From a bacterium (GTDB taxonomy: Bacteria; Bdellovibrionota_C; UBA2361; OMII01): a stretch of DNA of 33,786 nucleotides. Under the pieces are notes generated by a model. That model saw nothing but the letters and a program-made list of their open reading frames with translations, searched no databases and was not told where the DNA came from. A program made the translations under genes and the position numbers. Location of the stretch: positions 1-33,786 of the forward strand of contig JAFMJG010000014.1 of NCBI GenBank assembly GCA_017853605.1, given 5' to 3'. Below are positions 8,131-16,964 of the stretch, piece by piece; within the stretch, counting starts at the first letter, position 1, and the number at the start of each line of letters is the position of its first letter.

Positions 8131-8160
8131 ATTGTACCACTCACAATCACCTTTTCTCAA
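8131..8160 (-). promoter_or_regulatory. Sigma70-type promoter for the lysyl oxidase-cupin unit
   Basis: On the minus strand TTGAGA (8160-8155) and TACAAT (8136-8131) are 18 bases apart, each five of six to consensus. Transcription would begin near 8124, giving a leader of about 36 bases that includes GAGGAGG. This is the best promoter match in the window. Confidence 0.6.
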
Positions 8161-8254
8161 CGCGGCATCGCCGCAGGCCTCCACCAAGCACCCTGACAGC
8201 CCCGGCTCACCCGTCGGCCTGCGCATTCCGCGAATGCTGGCAAATAGCTAGTAG

Positions 8255-9709
8255 CTAGCGACGGTGGCCAAGCACCACCTGCGCTGCCCGCCCTGCGGCG
8301 GCTGGCTTGCGGTAAAAGAGGAAGCCAACCGACCCGAGCGCGCCCTCGGCCTGCACTCGGTCTATATAGCGCAGGAAGCTGCCGGGCCGATCATCAAGGG
8401 TCACCAGCTCATCCTCGAAATGCTGCGCAATGGGTGCGCCGACGCGATACACCATCTCCTCTCCCTCTCCCAGCTGGTGAGAGCCCGGAAAGCATCCCTC
8501 AACTGCCGCAACGAGGCGCTTGATCGCCTCACGGGAAACCTCGAACTCGGCCCGCAAGCTGCCGGCGGCTGCGCCGGGGTGCTGCTTGTAGGTGAGGCTT
8601 GCAATGTTAAAGTGTCGCACCGTCTGCAAGAAGCGCAGCAGCTCCCCGTCACGCTCAGGAATCGCCACATCGAGCGCCACTCGGGTTTCAGTCGCGGTGT
8701 CGAGCCGCGCATCGAGGGCAAGCTCCCGCTCAAACGTGCCGCTGTCGATATTGCGCCCAGACACGAGCGCGAAGCTGAGCGCGCCCCGCGAGCCCCCGAG
8801 CAGCCCATAGGCGCTGGCCAGTCGCTCTCCAGTCAGGGCCAAGGCGCCGGCGCCCTCAAGCCGCTCGCCCGCCTCACGTTCGTGTTTGCGCATCGTGGCG
8901 ACGATCTCGTCATGCCGCACGAGCATCATGTAGTCCACCAGGTGTGACACTGAAAGAAACGTCTCGCCGATCACGGCGACCTTTGTGCCATCCGCGATCG
9001 TGTCAGGCACGGCAGCCACTGGACGCCCAAAGAGGGTGCCTAAAAGCGCCGCGGGCGAGCTCTCGTCGACGACGCCGATAATCTGCGGGCACGGCAGAAG
9101 CGGATTCCAGAAGGTCTTGATGGTGCTCGCAACCCCAGCGAGGAGCCCTCCACCTCCCAGCGGCAGGAAGACACGGATACGCTCCAGGGTCTGCTGCTGG
9201 GCGAGAGCCTCAATTCGCTCCAGAATCTCAAGGCCGATAGTCCCCTGTCCTGCGGCGACGGTGAGATCGTCGAAGGGGTGCACAAAGGCGCCCTCAGTGC
9301 CGGCTCGAGAGAGCGCGCCCCGCGCATGCGCCAATGCCTCGTCAAATGACTCTCCTGCCTTCACCACATCGGCACCGCACCCGGCGATCGTGTCAACTTT
9401 GACCTGCGGAGCTCCCTGCGGAACATAGACGAGCGCTCGCATGCCGAGCAGGTGTGCAGCGTGCGCCACGCCAGCACCGTGGTTGCCGGCTGACGCCGTG
9501 ATGACGAGCGTCTTACCCTCCGCTTGGGCCCTGGAGACGCTCGCCAGCGCTCCCCTCAGCTTGTAAGCCCCAGTGAGGTTGCGGGTCGCATCGACGATGC
9601 AGCGCCCACCTCTCTCTACCGGCGAAAAACGGAGCCGCACCCCGTGCTGCGCCATCAGCCCCTGCAGAGCCTGCGAAGCGACTGCTATGCGGAGCTCCGG
9701 GGCGAGCAT
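8255..9709 (-). CDS. ilvA: Threonine dehydratase (PLP-dependent) with C-terminal regulatory region
   Basis: IlvA deaminates L-threonine to 2-oxobutanoate, the first step to isoleucine. The fold-type II PLP domain is clear: NLTGAYKLRGA carries the Schiff-base Lys (K50), ASAGNHGAGVAHAA is the substrate Asn loop and LPLGGGGLLAGV the phosphate-binding glycine loop. Beyond residue about 330 there are two stretches resembling ACT-like regulatory units (AIPERDGELLRFLQTV and LDDRPGSFLRYIDRV), the usual place for isoleucine/valine control. I start at ATG 9709, which has GAGGAG nine bases upstream; ATG 9763 would add 18 residues but lacks a ribosome site. A TATAAA at about 9744-9739 lies between the two, which also favours the shorter form. 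Catabolic serine/threonine dehydratase is less likely given the long C-terminus. Confidence 0.9.
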   Translation of the reverse strand: MLAPELRIAVASQALQGLMAQHGVRLRFSPVERGGRCIVDATRNLTGAYKLRGALASVSRAQAEGKTLVITASAGNHGAGVAHAAHLLGMRALVYVPQGAPQVKVDTIAGCGADVVKAGESFDEALAHARGALSRAGTEGAFVHPFDDLTVAAGQGTIGLEILERIEALAQQQTLERIRVFLPLGGGGLLAGVASTIKTFWNPLLPCPQIIGVVDESSPAALLGTLFGRPVAAVPDTIADGTKVAVIGETFLSVSHLVDYMMLVRHDEIVATMRKHEREAGERLEGAGALALTGERLASAYGLLGGSRGALSFALVSGRNIDSGTFERELALDARLDTATETRVALDVAIPERDGELLRFLQTVRHFNIASLTYKQHPGAAAGSLRAEFEVSREAIKRLVAAVEGCFPGSHQLGEGEEMVYRVGAPIAQHFEDELVTLDDRPGSFLRYIDRVQAEGALGSVGFLFYRKPAAAGRAAQVVLGHRR

Positions 9710-9789
9710 CAGGGAGGGCTCCTCGTTCAAGGGGCGCTTTATAAAAGGGGTTTGGTGCAACATGCGAGGGGTGTCTGGTAGTCGTGTGC

Positions 9790-9807
9790 GGCGGCAACAG
9801 GGCCGCC
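9790..9807 (-). other. Hairpin upstream of ilvA
   Basis: A perfect six-base stem GGCGGC/GCCGCC with a six-base loop lies 80-100 bases upstream of the preferred ilvA start. No T run or leader peptide rich in branched-chain codons was found, so attenuation is not supported. The rest of 9710-10023 shows no gene. Confidence 0.25.
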
Positions 9808-10023
9808 CAATTCAAGGCTGGGAAGAGGTGTTGGGGTTTTGGGAGAGCGCCACCTTAACAGGCAGCCCCCTCCTAGCAAATTGAGGTGAAGCCGAAGGGG
9901 CCCCATGCAGCACGGCAGCCCGCCCCAAAAGGGACGAGGGGTGGTCGTGGCAGATCATGGCCGTTGCGTGTCATGGCGCGAAGGACTATAGCCCCGAGCT
10001 CCACGAAGTTCAAGGATCCGGGG

Positions 10024-11952
10024 CTACGGAAGGAGCCTCCGCACTCCGGCCGGCAGGGGCTCCTTATGGCGTTGCTTGCGAATCATCGCGCCGAGATCGT
10101 CTATAGCCTTCACCCGCCCAGGGCCGTAGAAATCCGAGGCAAGGATGTGGCAGACCTCGTATCCGCTCAGAATAAAGATGCGGTCCTGCAGGATGTCTGC
10201 GCCCATCGGCGTGCCCCCGTCCGGCCCCCGTGTGCGGTGATACCTGTCCCCGTCGCACTCAACTACAATCGGCCGTCCAGAGGTCGAGATGACCAGGTCT
10301 GTCTCTATCCCGCAGATCAGCCGCCGCTCCTGGATGTGGCGCCCTTGCACGTAGAGAACCTTCTGGATCTCAGCCACAACGTCCGACTCAAAGATGCTTC
10401 GGCCGCTCTCCGACCGCATCAGGCCTGCAGCCTTTGATGTCCATTGGCCCGCTGAGACCTGTCCCGACACAAGGAGGGCCTGGTACATCTGGAGCCACAC
10501 GACATCATCAAGCTGTCGCTCTAGCTCCTCTGCCCTGCATACCTTTGGCACGAGGTCCGCGTTGTGAACTGCCATGGCCCACGCCAAGGACGCCTGGGAG
10601 TCCTCGAGGCTTTTTGACTCTCCCTGGCGCACATTCTCAGAGAGTAGGGTAAAGAGCTCCCTGTCCTGGATATTCACATGGGCGAACGACCAAGCGATCT
10701 TTGGGCCGATCCGCTGCACCGTAGCCGCCCCTTCCTCGCACACGCGGCGCGCCACGCGCCCAAAAAGCTCCACATCCCGCCAGCGGTGGGACGCAAAGCC
10801 CCACACCACCTCTCCCAGCTGCCAGGCATTGAGCTCTGGAAGCCGCTCAAGGATCCCGTCACGAACCGCGTGCAGGGTCGCATCGTTTGTGTAGTTAAGC
10901 CGCACCGTAGCCCTTAGGATTTTGATGAGCAGCTTCGGATCAAAAGCGCCGGCACCCGTTGTGACGGCCTGGTCGAGCGACTGCATGATCGTCTGGTCGT
11001 AGTAGCGGGCCTCACCGCAGACCTTCACTAAGCCTGCCTGCCGCGCTGGTGCGAGGGAAAAAAAGGAGCCTCGCAGCAGGGGCAGGGCATCACGCAGAAG
11101 ATCCTTGGTGCCCTCCGCCTTGAGGTACTGTGCCAACTCTAACGACTCCACGAGGCCGCCTACCTGGAACTCCTTCACTCGCGAACGCGCATTAAGCACT
11201 AGGCTGGCTGCCAGGCTCGCATCGGTAATACCGTGGAGCTTGCAGCGCAGCAGGGCCCCGTGCGTATCGTCCGCGGAGAGCGTGAGGGCCCGCTTCGCAA
11301 GCTCGGCAACTAGCTCCTCCGGAACGGCAGCGCGCGAGTTGCCTGACTTGCGAAACACCGCCAGGCTCCTCAAAAGGGAGGGCAGCGGAAGGGCTTCCCG
11401 TTCCGCGATGACACCTCGAGCCAGCAGTTGCGCGCGCTGTCTGTCCCTAAGCCCAATCTGAAGGAGGTTCCAGGCAACAAAGGGAAGCTCGTCGCGGGGC
11501 ACCGGCCGTACTGCAGTTTCGCACGCCGAAAGAAGCGCCGAGGCGAGCCCGTCAGTCTCGAGCCTCGACACAGCCATGGCCTTGATAATGTGCCGCAGCT
11601 CAATGCCCGAGAACTCGGAGAGTCGCCCGGCGAGCACGCAGACGAGCCGGTCGCGAATAGCTTCCCGCTCGCCGGGAGCGCCGGGATCGGAGCCCTTCTT
11701 CGGCCAGAGACGCCCAAGGGCAACCGTCACGGCGGTGATGACCCTTGTGTCGACTTCGCTGTCCGGCGAGGGTGCTCTAAGAAAGTCGTCCAAGTGCTTG
11801 GCTAGGAATGCTATGCGCCGCGCGGGCACAACTGAGTTGCCCCGCGTTATGATGGAAGCGAGCATGCCGCAGCGGCCCGCCACGGTGTCGGGAACGACGA
11901 GTTTGGCAAGCGTATCTGCCTGCTCCTCGTGAGGTGATGCGGGCTCTAGCAT
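10024..11952 (-). CDS. OPR/FASTK-like helical-repeat protein with C-terminal RAP domain
   Basis: A 642-residue protein, probably cytoplasmic and RNA-associated. Residues about 100-470 consist of degenerate 35-40 residue helical repeats, with phrases such as ELRHIIKAMAVSRLETD, ELPFVAWNLLQIGLRDR, LLIKILRATVRLNYTND, QLGEVVWGFASHRWRDVELF and IGPKIAWSFAHVNIQDRELF. These follow the pattern of octotricopeptide and FASTK repeats. Residues about 533-625 form a RAP domain, a restriction-endonuclease-like fold: ICGIETDLVI, then PIVVECDGDRYHR (E565, D567) and FILSGYEVCHILASDFYG. In eukaryotes this combination acts in mitochondrial or chloroplast RNA processing. The active Lys of PD-(D/E)xK nucleases is replaced, as in RAP domains in general, so cleavage is uncertain. 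No signal peptide. The gene stands alone between ilvA and the GH5 gene. The domain call is good; the RNA target is unknown. Confidence 0.8.
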   Translation of the reverse strand: MLEPASPHEEQADTLAKLVVPDTVAGRCGMLASIITRGNSVVPARRIAFLAKHLDDFLRAPSPDSEVDTRVITAVTVALGRLWPKKGSDPGAPGEREAIRDRLVCVLAGRLSEFSGIELRHIIKAMAVSRLETDGLASALLSACETAVRPVPRDELPFVAWNLLQIGLRDRQRAQLLARGVIAEREALPLPSLLRSLAVFRKSGNSRAAVPEELVAELAKRALTLSADDTHGALLRCKLHGITDASLAASLVLNARSRVKEFQVGGLVESLELAQYLKAEGTKDLLRDALPLLRGSFFSLAPARQAGLVKVCGEARYYDQTIMQSLDQAVTTGAGAFDPKLLIKILRATVRLNYTNDATLHAVRDGILERLPELNAWQLGEVVWGFASHRWRDVELFGRVARRVCEEGAATVQRIGPKIAWSFAHVNIQDRELFTLLSENVRQGESKSLEDSQASLAWAMAVHNADLVPKVCRAEELERQLDDVVWLQMYQALLVSGQVSAGQWTSKAAGLMRSESGRSIFESDVVAEIQKVLYVQGRHIQERRLICGIETDLVISTSGRPIVVECDGDRYHRTRGPDGGTPMGADILQDRIFILSGYEVCHILASDFYGPGRVKAIDDLGAMIRKQRHKEPLPAGVRRLLP

Positions 11953-12216
11953 AGGGCCTGTAGGATTTCAGATCGCCCAGACATAGTCAAAAGCCGTTAC
12001 TGCCTGCAAGCGCATGGAAACACGTGCTTTTTCGCGCTTTCCCCGGCTTTCTCTACGGCTGCTCTCGAGCTTTCCTGGCGGGGCGCGATCCTGTGGGTTT
12101 CCTCTGTTGTATCTATAGATCCTCAAGTCGAGCTTTTAGCCACCTTCCACGGCGTGGTACCTTTGAGGGGCCGTCTAGCCCCATTCCGAAGGACGGCGCC
12201 AAAAGTTCATATCGTG

Positions 12217-13413
12217 ATGGTGCTTATGTCTCCCGCAAAAATCTTTGTCCCGGTCCTCCTCGCTTTTGCAATGCTCTGTCCCCTCTCTGCCTCCTCGGCA
12301 GCGCCCACGTTGCGGGGTTTTCAGATGCCGATATCCGCCGTCAACGAATCCTCCCTCAACGACCTAAAAAACAATTGGGGCGTCAACGTGCTCCGAATCG
12401 GCATCGGCAACGATGCTGAAATGGACGGCACCACCGGCGCCGCGTACGACGCGATGATGGAGGAGCAGTTCGCGCTTCTCGACGAAAAGCTCCCGCTGAT
12501 CGCCGCACGTGGCCTGAAGGTCATCTTTGTCTTTGCCTCCCCTCCAGGAGGGTTCGAGACCCGCGTCGCGCCTTCGCATTACGCGATGTTCTCAAGCGCC
12601 AGCCTGCAGCAGGAGTACATCGAGAAGTGGCGGCAGATCATGGCGCGGTATGGCAGCAATCCGACTATCGTTGCGTTTGATCTCAACAACGAGCCGGCCC
12701 ACCGAAAAGCCCTCATACCGCCCGGCGTGCGGAACTGGAACGAGCTTGTGCAGGTCCTGATCGCCGAGATTAGAGAGGTCTCGCCAACGGCCACGCTCAT
12801 CGTCAAGCCCCTCTACGGCGACCCGAACAAACTTGCAAGCTTGCCGGTCATCAACGATAGCCGCGTTGAGTACGCCTACAACTCGTACTACTTCCTTCGG
12901 TACCAGCATACCGGCGTTGGCACCGTCCCCTTCTCGATTGCGAGACCCGATTCGTCAGCCGTAAAGGAGAAGATCCGCTCAACTCTCGCGCCCTTCTTCA
13001 GGGTGATGTACGAGCGCCAAAGGGCGGGGCTCATTCCGGATAACGCATTTCCGCCGAAGCTTAGCGTAGGCGAGGCGGCCTCCTCGGCGTGTGCCCGAGA
13101 GAGCGGCACATTCCTGGCTGACCTGCTTACCAACCTGGAGCTCGACGAGAGCGCCGGTTCGCGCTCGAGCCGTGAGGCGGCACTGACGAGGTGGCGCAAT
13201 AACCGTAGGAGATTTCCGCGCCGTCCGCGGCCTGTCTTCAACGATAACGACTTCCGCCGTGACGTTGCCCACACAGGCTGGGCGATCCACGCCTACGACG
13301 AGGCACGCATCTGGGATCCCCGCTTTGAGTGCTCCGCTGACGGCACGCTCTCACAAGCTGCGTCCGACACTGATCGCGCAACGGCCCTCAAGAACCTCTT
13401 CGCCAAGAACTAG
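12217..13413 (+). CDS. Secreted glycoside hydrolase family 5-like protein
   Basis: A 398-residue (beta/alpha)8-barrel glycosidase of the GH5/cellulase type, exported by an N-terminal signal peptide (hydrophobic core FVPVLLAFAMLCPL, likely cut after SASSA). Expected catalytic residues are visible: the acid/base Glu159 in FDLNNEPAHR and the nucleophile Glu286 in KLSVGEA, 127 residues apart, a normal distance. GFQMPISAVNESSLNDL and VNVLRIGIG match the first barrel strands. Start choice is uncertain: GTG 12154, ATG 12217 and ATG 12226 are in frame and none has a clear ribosome site; I use 12217 because it leaves a normal signal peptide. The substrate (beta-glucan, mannan or the cell's own exopolysaccharide) cannot be told. 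It borders the glycan-assembly genes and may trim their product. The 264 bases upstream show no gene. Confidence 0.82.
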   Translation: MVLMSPAKIFVPVLLAFAMLCPLSASSAAPTLRGFQMPISAVNESSLNDLKNNWGVNVLRIGIGNDAEMDGTTGAAYDAMMEEQFALLDEKLPLIAARGLKVIFVFASPPGGFETRVAPSHYAMFSSASLQQEYIEKWRQIMARYGSNPTIVAFDLNNEPAHRKALIPPGVRNWNELVQVLIAEIREVSPTATLIVKPLYGDPNKLASLPVINDSRVEYAYNSYYFLRYQHTGVGTVPFSIARPDSSAVKEKIRSTLAPFFRVMYERQRAGLIPDNAFPPKLSVGEAASSACARESGTFLADLLTNLELDESAGSRSSREAALTRWRNNRRRFPRRPRPVFNDNDFRRDVAHTGWAIHAYDEARIWDPRFECSADGTLSQAASDTDRATALKNLFAKN

Positions 13414-13419
13414 TGTGTG

Positions 13420-13444
13420 GCGGGAAGCCCCCCTGGCTTCCCGC
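13420..13444. terminator. Hairpin terminator between convergent genes
   Basis: A perfect ten-base stem GCGGGAAGCC/GGCTTCCCGC with a five-base loop lies seven bases after the GH5 stop and 14 bases before the stop of the convergent gene. It is followed on the plus strand by the T/C-rich TCTTCCTC. It probably serves both genes. Confidence 0.7.
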
Positions 13445-13457
13445 TCTTCCTCATCTG

Positions 13458-15083
13458 CTAGGGAGCGCGCGTGAACAGCACCAGCTGCGTGTCTCGGTCG
13501 CGCTCGACGAGCCCGGGAACCTGCGCGGCCCGGGCAGCCATTTCACGCTCGGCGACCGGAACGATCACCCCGTCGATCTTGAGAGCCTCCAGGTCTGCCC
13601 CGGCTCCAGCGCCGCCATACACCTTCCTGCGCCCCTCGATGAACGACAGGAGCGGATTTTGCCTGGTGCGGCGCAGGGGCCCAAGCGGCCTGCGGGCCAG
13701 GAACCCAGCCAGAATGGGCTTCTGGTGCTGCACCTGGTGAAACATGCGCTCCTCGAAAGAGCCGCTTGCGTCGTGGAGCGCAGAGAGCTCAGAGCTGCGC
13801 ACACGCTCAAGGAGCGGACTGGCAGCCAGGCTGCGCCACTCAATTGGCGCCGGGAGCCACTCAAGCCCCACTAGCACTCCCACCGAGAGCACGATCGTCC
13901 GGGCCCTCTTTGCGTAAATCGCCAGGGCGGCGAGAAGCAGCAGGAGCGCGACACAAAAAAAGCGCGCTGGGACGGAGGGGAAGAGCGGCAGCCACGATAT
14001 TGCCGCGTACAAAGGGTTCCACCCGCCGCCAAGCCCAAAGATCCGCAGGTTTGGGCCGCACGCAAGGAGCAGGAACGCCACTGCCACCCCGAGCACCATC
14101 GCTCGCCACCTCCCTGCCCCCTTCAAGGCTACGATACAGAGCAGGAGCGCCATCGGAAAGCCGATGTACCCAGCTGACTCTGTGGGATTGGGCGATGCCG
14201 CAAGCTCAACGCCCCAGCCGAGAAGCCTTGAGATCTGCTGGTACGGCCCGGGAGCGGCGAAGGCCGACACGTCAAGCCCGTTACGCCCCGGGTCGTGGTT
14301 CGGGGTGAACTCCCCCGAGAGGGCAGCTTCCGCGGTAGGGTAGAGGCGCACGGCTGAGAGCACCACCCCGGCGCACAGCACCAAACCCAGCACCCGCGCA
14401 GCGTCGCGCCGTTGCGCGATGAGCGCCGCTCCACAAGCTGCGGCGAGGAGCATGCAGCCGAAGTAAAAGTAGTAGAGGTTAGCGAATGGCAGGAAGGCGA
14501 GGCACGTGCTGGCAAGCGTCGCCGCTGCCACTCTCTTGCGGACTTGCACGCTACTATCCGTCGCCACCAGGCAGGCATGAGCGCCAAAGATGACGGGGAA
14601 GAACGCCAGCATGTTAAGGTGCCCGCCATCGAGGTGCGCGAGCCAAAATGGGTGCATGGCAAAGAGAGCCGCCAGAAGCGCAGCCACAAGCGCAGAGCTG
14701 CTTAGGCGCCAAAAGAGGAGGAAGGCCGCAACTCCGTTGAGGAGGAAGCAGAGCGCGCAGCCCGCCACGTAGATCCTCCAGGGAGGGAGACCCGGAAGGG
14801 CGTTGCACAGGGGCCACAGGATCCCCTCCGTCAGGGTATGCAGGTAGAGCGACGTTCCCTCCGGCCAAAAGACGAGGGTCGTCCGGTATGACAGCCCCGG
14901 AGCAACAGACTGCAGGTACCATGCGTTCCACACGAAGTGGTAGACGTCAGGGTAGATGCCAGGGGCCCGGGGCGCAGCTGCAAAGAGCCCAGGAGCAAAG
15001 ACGGCGAGCACGAGCAGTCCCCAGCACAGCAGAAAGGCGCATGCCTGCGAGCCAGTGCGAGAGGGTAGCGCGGCGCGGATCAT
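13458..15083 (-). CDS. Polytopic GT-C-like membrane glycosyltransferase
   Basis: A 541-residue protein with about ten to twelve hydrophobic helices. After the first helix it has the pattern PDVYHFVWNAWYLQ, then a TTLVFWPEGTSLYLHTLTEG loop. This is typical of a large family of bacterial GT-C-fold proteins that use lipid-phosphate sugar donors, where an early Asp in the first periplasmic loop is catalytic. MHPFWLAHLDGGHLNMLAFFPVI is a further family-like stretch. The last about 130 residues form a soluble periplasmic end. Start choice is uncertain: GTG 15116 would add 11 residues; neither start shows a Shine-Dalgarno sequence. It is divergent from another polytopic protein and next to glycosyltransferase genes, so a role in polymerising or decorating a surface glycan is likely. 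The donor and acceptor are unknown. Confidence 0.72.
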   Translation of the reverse strand: MIRAALPSRTGSQACAFLLCWGLLVLAVFAPGLFAAAPRAPGIYPDVYHFVWNAWYLQSVAPGLSYRTTLVFWPEGTSLYLHTLTEGILWPLCNALPGLPPWRIYVAGCALCFLLNGVAAFLLFWRLSSSALVAALLAALFAMHPFWLAHLDGGHLNMLAFFPVIFGAHACLVATDSSVQVRKRVAAATLASTCLAFLPFANLYYFYFGCMLLAAACGAALIAQRRDAARVLGLVLCAGVVLSAVRLYPTAEAALSGEFTPNHDPGRNGLDVSAFAAPGPYQQISRLLGWGVELAASPNPTESAGYIGFPMALLLCIVALKGAGRWRAMVLGVAVAFLLLACGPNLRIFGLGGGWNPLYAAISWLPLFPSVPARFFCVALLLLLAALAIYAKRARTIVLSVGVLVGLEWLPAPIEWRSLAASPLLERVRSSELSALHDASGSFEERMFHQVQHQKPILAGFLARRPLGPLRRTRQNPLLSFIEGRRKVYGGAGAGADLEALKIDGVIVPVAEREMAARAAQVPGLVERDRDTQLVLFTRAP

Positions 15084-15275
15084 GAGAGCGCCCAGCTGGC
15101 GGGCTGCCAGCCGCACGAGTGGGCATCACGCCGATTCATTGTCGCATCTTTCTCAGAGTTGCCCTTCATTCAAGAGGTATATCCCTCACTCCGGCAGGTG
15201 GGGGCAATGGGGCGTGTCTCCTGCCCCAGCTATTCTCCCCCGCGCGCCCCTCAGCGCAGCATGGTAAGAGGGGGC

Positions 15276-16862
15276 ATGACGCCTTCCCCCCTGCTGCGCT
15301 TCCCCCTGGTCGCCGCCATCGCCCTCGGTCCAGCGCTCCTGCTCATCCTGTGCCTGCTCCTGCAGGGTCCCCACATCCTCGCCCTCTGTGAGGGGAGCGG
15401 GGATTATGCGCTCGCCCTCTTGGAAATAGAAAAGGCGTCCCGCCTTGAGGCGCTCACCGGTCCCTACTCACGGTTCCACGTGCGCCACCCGGCACCCTCC
15501 CTCTTCTACCTGTTGGCAGCACTCTCAAAGGGGCTGCACCTGCCGGGATCGGTGCGCGGCGCCGCTTCGCTGGCGCAGCTGCTGTTAAACACAGTGCTGC
15601 TCTGTGCAGCTACGGCTGCAATAGTCCGCTCGGGCGCGACCATTCGGTGGTCGCTCTTGACGTTCTACCTCTTCGCATTCCTCTTCTCAGCGACCCGGCC
15701 CGAGGCGCTCTATGACATCTGGGGCCCCAGCGCCGTGGTGGCGCCGATATTCTGCTTCATGTGCGTCGCGCCCCTCGTTGCGCAGGGACACTTTCAGTGG
15801 ACATTCTGGCTCGTCGGGTCGGCAGCGCTTGCGCTCTCTTCGCACATGGGAACCGTTGCCGTGATCGGCCCGGTTTCACTGCTGGTCGCCGCCAGCTTAT
15901 GGTCACGACGCGCAACGCTGCCCACGCGCACCCCTCTCTCCACGGCCTCGACAGCGGCAGCCGCGCTCTGCGCTGCTGCGGCGCTGCTGCCCCCGGCAGC
16001 TGATGCGTGGAGACATGGCGGCGGCAACCTGCTGCGGGTGGTTCAGTTCCTGGCGACTAGCCCAGGGAGCGAGAAAGCGGCAGGAATCCTCGGGGCGCCG
16101 GGCTTTCTCGGCTACTTCCTCGCGGCTCCCTTCGGGCTTCCAACGTGGCTTGGGGCGCTCTCGCTCGCAGCGATATTCCTTGTAGTGGCCAAGCGGCACG
16201 TGCTTCATCCCTCTGCGGCACGTTCCGAGGCTATCACCGTGATCGTCGCCTGCATTGGCGCTGTCATTGGCGCGGCGAGCATTCGGGGAGCCCAGCACCA
16301 CTACCTCATGATGTACATGTTCGGCATCGTCGCTCTTGCGCTCTCGGTGGCAGGCAAGCCAGCTGCCTCGGTGTGTCGCCATCGACAGCCGAGAGTGGGC
16401 GCAACGATCGCGCTCCTGGCGTTCTGCCTCTTCATGAGCGCCTCAATCTCTGTTCGCCCGTCCGAGCCGCGACACCCTGGCTGCCACGATGCGCTAGCGC
16501 CCTTTGTGCTGCGCTTTGGCCTCAACCCGTCACAGCGCGTTGAGCTGCACCCATCGGGAGCAGAGTCGTGGGAGGCGCTCGCCTCCTCTGTGTATCGGCT
16601 CTACCGTGATGGGTACTCACCGTGCGTGCCCCCGCGCTGGGGGTTTCTGGTTGGAGCTGGGCTAACCTGTTCAGGGGAGATAGGGGTCGAGGCCCCTAGG
16701 GCCCGCTTTGCTGTTGTTGATGCTGCACGTCGCCCGGTGCCCCCTTCGGCCTTCCAGGTGGGCGATATCGCTTGGGTTCAGGAAGGGATCCCTGAAGAGT
16801 TGCCGTCAGCCGCCGCAGAGCCCCTCACGCTTGACCATCCCCAGCCCCTCTTGTTAGGGTAA
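15276..16862 (+). CDS. Polytopic membrane protein, possible GT-C glycosyltransferase
   Basis: A 528-residue protein with about eleven hydrophobic segments. The first periplasmic loop holds GSGDYALALLEIEKASRLEALTG (an acidic pair near the first helix) and then GPYSRFHVRHPAPSLFYLLAAL, a layout seen in ArnT/PMT-like GT-C enzymes, but the match is loose. The C-terminal about 110 residues are soluble and include several Cys (CHDAL, CVPPRW, LTCSG) that may form disulphides outside the membrane. ATG 15276 is chosen because AAGAGGGGG lies just upstream; ATG 15261 and 15159 are in frame further up. The region 15084-15275 between this gene and its divergent neighbour must hold both promoters, but I cannot pick clear hexamers. 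Function is inferred from topology and context. Confidence 0.68.
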   Translation: MTPSPLLRFPLVAAIALGPALLLILCLLLQGPHILALCEGSGDYALALLEIEKASRLEALTGPYSRFHVRHPAPSLFYLLAALSKGLHLPGSVRGAASLAQLLLNTVLLCAATAAIVRSGATIRWSLLTFYLFAFLFSATRPEALYDIWGPSAVVAPIFCFMCVAPLVAQGHFQWTFWLVGSAALALSSHMGTVAVIGPVSLLVAASLWSRRATLPTRTPLSTASTAAAALCAAAALLPPAADAWRHGGGNLLRVVQFLATSPGSEKAAGILGAPGFLGYFLAAPFGLPTWLGALSLAAIFLVVAKRHVLHPSAARSEAITVIVACIGAVIGAASIRGAQHHYLMMYMFGIVALALSVAGKPAASVCRHRQPRVGATIALLAFCLFMSASISVRPSEPRHPGCHDALAPFVLRFGLNPSQRVELHPSGAESWEALASSVYRLYRDGYSPCVPPRWGFLVGAGLTCSGEIGVEAPRARFAVVDAARRPVPPSAFQVGDIAWVQEGIPEELPSAAAEPLTLDHPQPLLLG

Positions 16863-16888
16863 CCGCTCGTTTTCACGGTCCCTTTTTT
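16857..16888 (+). terminator. Intrinsic terminator overlapping the stop codon
   Basis: GGG and ACCG (16857-16865, two bulged bases) pair with CGGT and CCC (16876-16882), followed by six T residues at 16883-16888. The stem includes the TAA of the preceding gene. It separates this gene from the operon starting at 17020. Confidence 0.5.
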
Positions 16889-16964
16889 CGAAAAGCCAGA
16901 AGCGCGACGATGCTCCTCTTGACCCCTGCTACCCGTGTGCAAAACGCCCGTCGGGGCCGTGTGC

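Noticed and set aside
9886-10437. Plus-strand ORF of 183 codons opposite the RAP gene
   Set aside because: Mostly antisense to the RAP domain, whose motifs are clear; composition is typical of a shadow frame.
12540-12560. GGTTCGAGACC, similar to a tRNA T-arm
   Set aside because: It lies inside the GH5 coding frame and no acceptor or anticodon arm can be built around it.
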